Part shown: positions 30,313-32,790 of the stretch, piece by piece | How positions within the stretch are numbered: the first letter of the stretch is position 1 | How the letters are laid out: every line of letters begins with the position of its first letter | Assembly (NCBI GenBank): GCA_965646165.1 | Contig: CBFFYP010000055.1 | Location: 1 to 32,790, forward strand | Source: MGBC114844 sp910585855 | GTDB taxonomy: Bacteria > Bacillota > Clostridia > Lachnospirales > Lachnospiraceae | Reading direction: 5' to 3' | Length of the DNA stretch: 32,790 bases | Notes under the pieces: model-generated | What the model was told of the DNA's origin: nothing | The model's input: only the letters and a program-made list of their open reading frames with translations | The model's database searches: none | Program-made: the position numbers and the translations under genes

Positions 30313-31548
30313 ATGGCGGACATAAGACAATTTGTGAAAAAAGACGATAGGACTACATTATTAGAACAGGTAAGTAAAAAGGAAGTGGCGAAGGAAGGTA
30401 CAGAAAATCAGAAAAAAATTCTGCCTCCGATTGGTAAAATTGTAAAAAGAGGAATTGGTATTGCATTGATAATGGTATTTTTATTGGCAGGGATTCATTT
30501 TTATGAGAAGAGCAGGGTTTATACGGGATATGATGTATTGGCTTTAACAGAATTGACAGAATCGGGAAATATGACTTATATGGCATATGGAAATTATATT
30601 CTGCGTTATAGTATGGATGGAATTTCCTGTTTGGACAAGAATGGTGCTTTAATATGGGGTCAAGCATATGAAATTAAAAATCCGATTGTTGATATATGCA
30701 AGGACTATGTAGCAGTAGCAGCTCAAAAAGAAAATGTAGTATATCTATTTGATCGCTCCGGCAGTCAGGGATCAGTTACAACAGGATATCCGATTACATC
30801 TATATCAGTCGCTTCTCAGGGAGTGGTTGCAGTTATGATGGAAAATAATGGAATGAACTATATTAAAGTATATGATAAGAATGGAAATGAGCTGATTGGG
30901 ATGTTGACGTTTTTAGAAGGGAATGGTTATCCGATCGATATTGATCTTTCAGAGGATGGCAGGAAATTGGCGGTATCTTCTATTGATATTGAGGAAAATC
31001 AACTGGAAAATTCGCTGGTATTTTATAATTTCTCAGAAGTCGGGCAAAATTATATTGAAAAACTTGTCGGGGGCTATAGTAAAAAAGAATTGGGAGATGT
31101 GCTGATACCAGAAGTAGCTTTTTTGGATAATACTGTGATTTGCGCATTTGCTGACAGCAGACTTATTTTTTTCCGTATGAAAGAAATTCCAGAATTGATT
31201 AAGATTGTTGAGGTAGAGAGAGAAATTCATAGTGTTTTTTACAATGAAGAGAATGTCGGGATTGTATTAAATGATACAGAAGCAGGTGGATTGTATTTGC
31301 TGCAGATTTATGACAATTCTGGAAATTTGGTAAGACAGATATCATTAGAACAGGACTATAAGGATATTTCATTCACACAGGATCAGGTGATTTTATATAA
31401 TGATAATAGTGTGTGCATTTATTCTTTGGATGGAAATAAGAAATTTGAGTATACCTTTGAGAAAAATATTATTTTATTTAAGCAGATTGCAGGATTTCGA
31501 TATGTATGGGTAAATTCATCTTCTATTAATGATATTCGTTTGAAATAA
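30313..31548 (+). CDS. DUF5711 family membrane-anchored beta-propeller-like protein
   Basis: 411 residues. A basic cytoplasmic N-terminus (1-45) is followed by a membrane helix (46-63, GIGIALIMVFLLAGIHFY) and an extracytoplasmic region of repeated beta blades: YILRYSMDGISCLDKNGALI, VVYLFDRSG, YIKVYDKNGNEL, YDNSGNLVRQISL and SVCIYSLDGNKKFEY. The strand-turn repeats with (D)xxG at turns indicate a beta-propeller. This matches the DUF5711 family found in Lachnospiraceae; function is unknown. The ATG has GAGGAAG about 5 bp upstream. A CvpA-family gene follows after 40 bp in the same direction, and the pair leads into the rRNA promoter region. Confidence 0.82.
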   Translation: MADIRQFVKKDDRTTLLEQVSKKEVAKEGTENQKKILPPIGKIVKRGIGIALIMVFLLAGIHFYEKSRVYTGYDVLALTELTESGNMTYMAYGNYILRYSMDGISCLDKNGALIWGQAYEIKNPIVDICKDYVAVAAQKENVVYLFDRSGSQGSVTTGYPITSISVASQGVVAVMMENNGMNYIKVYDKNGNELIGMLTFLEGNGYPIDIDLSEDGRKLAVSSIDIEENQLENSLVFYNFSEVGQNYIEKLVGGYSKKELGDVLIPEVAFLDNTVICAFADSRLIFFRMKEIPELIKIVEVEREIHSVFYNEENVGIVLNDTEAGGLYLLQIYDNSGNLVRQISLEQDYKDISFTQDQVILYNDNSVCIYSLDGNKKFEYTFEKNIILFKQIAGFRYVWVNSSSINDIRLK

Positions 31549-31588
31549 GGTGATAGGAACAAGTGAGAAAAGGGTAGGAGTGGGAAGT

Positions 31589-32302
31589 ATGAAAAATTGG
31601 TTGCTGATTGTGGTGCTGTTTTATTTGATTTTAAGTATTGGAAACGGTTATCGAAAGGGGCTTGTAAAAATGATCGTTTCTGTTGCTGCTTTATTTGTAA
31701 CAATTGTAATTAGCAGAGCAGCAGCTCCGCAGGTGGAGGAGTATCTTCGGCAGGAAACGAAGATTTACGGGCAGATTCAGGAGAAAACAGAGGAATATGT
31801 AGATAATATATTGGAAGAAAAGCTGAAGAATGGATTATTTTCTGCTTCTGATCAAGCTTATGCGATTGAACAGCTTCCTTTGCCAAAGTATATACGGACA
31901 GCTTTAACAAAGAATAATATAGAAACTGTATATCGTGCTTTAGGGGTGAGTGCTTTTGAAGATTATATTAGCGGGGTATTGACTGAGGCTGCCATTCGTG
32001 CGATTGCTTTTGTGATTAGCTTTTTAGTAGTTGGAATTGGAGTTTTAGTGGTTTCTAAATTGATAGAGGGAATTTTTAAGCTGCCGGGTTTAAATTGGAT
32101 GAATCGAATGGGGGGAGCTTTAGTTGGAGGGCTTAAGGCGTTGATTATACTTTGGGTTTTGTGTTTGGGAGTTACGGCAGCAGCCGGAACGGAAGTAGGG
32201 CAGCAGATTTTGGGAATGGTGCGGGAGAGTCAGTTGTTGAGTGCGATTTATAATCATAATTATCTTATGGATTGGATTAGTGGAATTTTTGAATTTTTTT
32301 GA
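31589..32302 (+). CDS. CvpA family membrane protein
   Basis: 237 residues with four predicted membrane segments: about 4-18, 27-42, 127-150 and 165-185. The first motif, N-G-x-x-(K/R)-G at GNGYRKGLVKMIVS, is that of the CvpA/colicin V production family, and the later LPGLNWMNRMGGALVGGLKA holds the family Gly-rich segment. Between helices 2 and 3 there is an extended, charged extracytoplasmic part, as in longer Firmicutes members. The family has no settled biochemical function. ATG 31589 has AGGAG 8 bp upstream; a GTG at 31550 would add 13 residues that include this site. It is co-transcribed with the DUF5711 gene. Confidence 0.85.
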   Translation: MKNWLLIVVLFYLILSIGNGYRKGLVKMIVSVAALFVTIVISRAAAPQVEEYLRQETKIYGQIQEKTEEYVDNILEEKLKNGLFSASDQAYAIEQLPLPKYIRTALTKNNIETVYRALGVSAFEDYISGVLTEAAIRAIAFVISFLVVGIGVLVVSKLIEGIFKLPGLNWMNRMGGALVGGLKALIILWVLCLGVTAAAGTEVGQQILGMVRESQLLSAIYNHNYLMDWISGIFEFF

Positions 32303-32370
32303 TCTTGACACTTAAAACTTTAATTAGGCTTTTAGAGATAGGATGCTGCCGGAAAGGGTTGGCTTTCACC

Positions 32371-32498
32371 GGACGCCAGAGGCGGTTTTTTTGTTCTGGG
32401 GTCAAGAAACAGCCAGATTCGAAAACGGTGAACCGCCTGCAGTGACTTTTTGGAAACGTGGAACAGCAGGTGATTCACCGTTTTCGAATCTAGCGTCC
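32371..32498 (-). repeat. F1 mini-composite (B-forward/A-reverse) with both cores lost
   Basis: 128 bp: B left end GGACGCCAGAGGCGG (32371), linker TTCTGGGGTCAAGAAACAGC, A left arm GCCAGATTCGAAAACGGTGA, then TGACTTTTTGGAAACGTGG, where the core should be, and the A right arm CACCGTTTTCGAATC to GCGTCC. The junction falls on the T-run shared by both arm edges of the full copy 29875-30203, which suggests deletion at short homology. It lies between cvpA and the rRNA promoters. Confidence 0.82.
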
Positions 32499-32533
32499 TC
32501 TAAAAGATTTATTGAAGGAAATGAAAAAAAGTG

Positions 32534-32562
32534 TTGACAAATGGAAGTAATAATGGTAATAT
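32534..32562 (+). promoter_or_regulatory. rRNA operon promoter P1
   Basis: Consensus -35 TTGACA (32534-32539), 17 bp, -10 TAATAT (32557-32562), followed by AAACAAGCTG. Confidence 0.85.
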
Positions 32563-32637
32563 AAACAAGCTGTCGTTCATTGAGAGTTTTCGTGTTTTAA
32601 GTTATTTATATTTTTGTAAAATAAATTTAAAAAGTTA

Positions 32638-32666
32638 TTGACAAAATTGGGAAAACATGATATTAT
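32638..32666 (+). promoter_or_regulatory. rRNA operon promoter P2
   Basis: Consensus -35 TTGACA (32638-32643), 17 bp, -10 TATTAT (32661-32666), again followed by AAACAAGCTG. The AT-rich DNA upstream (32600-32637) could act as an UP element. Confidence 0.87.
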
Positions 32667-32672
32667 AAACAA

Positions 32673-32790
32673 GCTGTTGCTGGTAAATTGATGAAGTGAC
32701 AGGATAAAGCAGAACATTGATAATTGAACAGTAAAAGAAACCAACCTTGAAAATTCAAATGAGAATGAAAAGTTGTGAACAACAAAACCA
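32673..32790 (+). other. Leader of a ribosomal RNA operon (16S gene beyond window)
   Basis: Gene-free sequence after two tandem strong promoters, containing GAACATTGATAATTGAACAG and AACCTTGAAAATTCAA, phrases typical of the region just before 16S in Lachnospiraceae. The 16S 5-prime end itself is not in the window. Confidence 0.65.

Noticed and set aside
1..32790. CRISPR array
   Set aside because: The repeats are 70-850 bp, palindromic, dispersed and not spaced by unique spacers; no cas genes.
32673..32790. Start of the 16S rRNA gene
   Set aside because: The leader is typical, but the conserved 16S 5-prime sequence does not occur before the window ends.

Overview
The window looks like a chromosomal segment of a low-GC, motile, endospore-forming Clostridia, most likely Lachnospiraceae. 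The grounds are AT-rich intergenic DNA, strong Gram-positive ribosome binding sites, a flagellin/FliS locus, sporulation genes (yyaC, ytaF), several families typical of Lachnospiraceae (DUF4474, DUF5711, DUF2508) and tandem rRNA-type promoters at the right edge. No species can be named from the sequence alone.

Layout. 1-5100: repeat DNA, then a TetR regulator with a palindromic operator over its own promoter, a cytoplasmic GH13 alpha-glucan hydrolase and glycogen branching enzyme GlgB, ended by a hairpin terminator. 6000-11600: flagellar genes, namely a 933-residue protein with a FliK-like C-terminus, a large flagellin with a duplicated middle domain, and FliS. The first two have sigma-28-like promoters. 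11670-12500: a small DUF2508 gene on the minus strand and an unannotated type I toxin-antitoxin locus (29-residue membrane toxin with antisense RNA). 12650-18100: MraY/WecA-like transferase, SEC-C methionine aminopeptidase, VanZ-like protein and a P-type calcium ATPase, facing ytaF. 19600-22440: dipeptidase and amidohydrolase. 22650-24500: a translationally coupled minus-strand pair (DUF4474 protein, metallophosphoesterase). 24800-27900: zinc-ribbon membrane protein, a small HExxH protein and yyaC. 28150-32300: an unusual MPN-like/TM/LysM protein, then DUF5711 and CvpA-family membrane proteins. 32530-32790: two rRNA promoters and leader; the 16S gene would start just beyond the window.

The most interesting system is a set of two intergenic palindromic repeat families. 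Family F1 has units of about 330 bp ending in GGACGCCAGA. They are usually paired head-to-head as ~720-850 bp composites (types B and A, with different arms but one core). Family F2 has units of about 160 bp. Copies of both differ in sequence while keeping complementarity in their stems, so the fold is under selection or is maintained by the copying mechanism. Both families also occur as mini-copies that keep the arms and have lost the core. They lie between genes almost everywhere in the window. Each F1 core holds a hairpin flanked by T and A tracts that would work as a two-way terminator. No transposase is present, so they resemble REP/BIME- or MITE-like elements mobilised in trans. The second notable system is the type I toxin-antitoxin locus, whose toxin mRNA has complementary 5-prime and 3-prime segments that the antitoxin RNA mimics.
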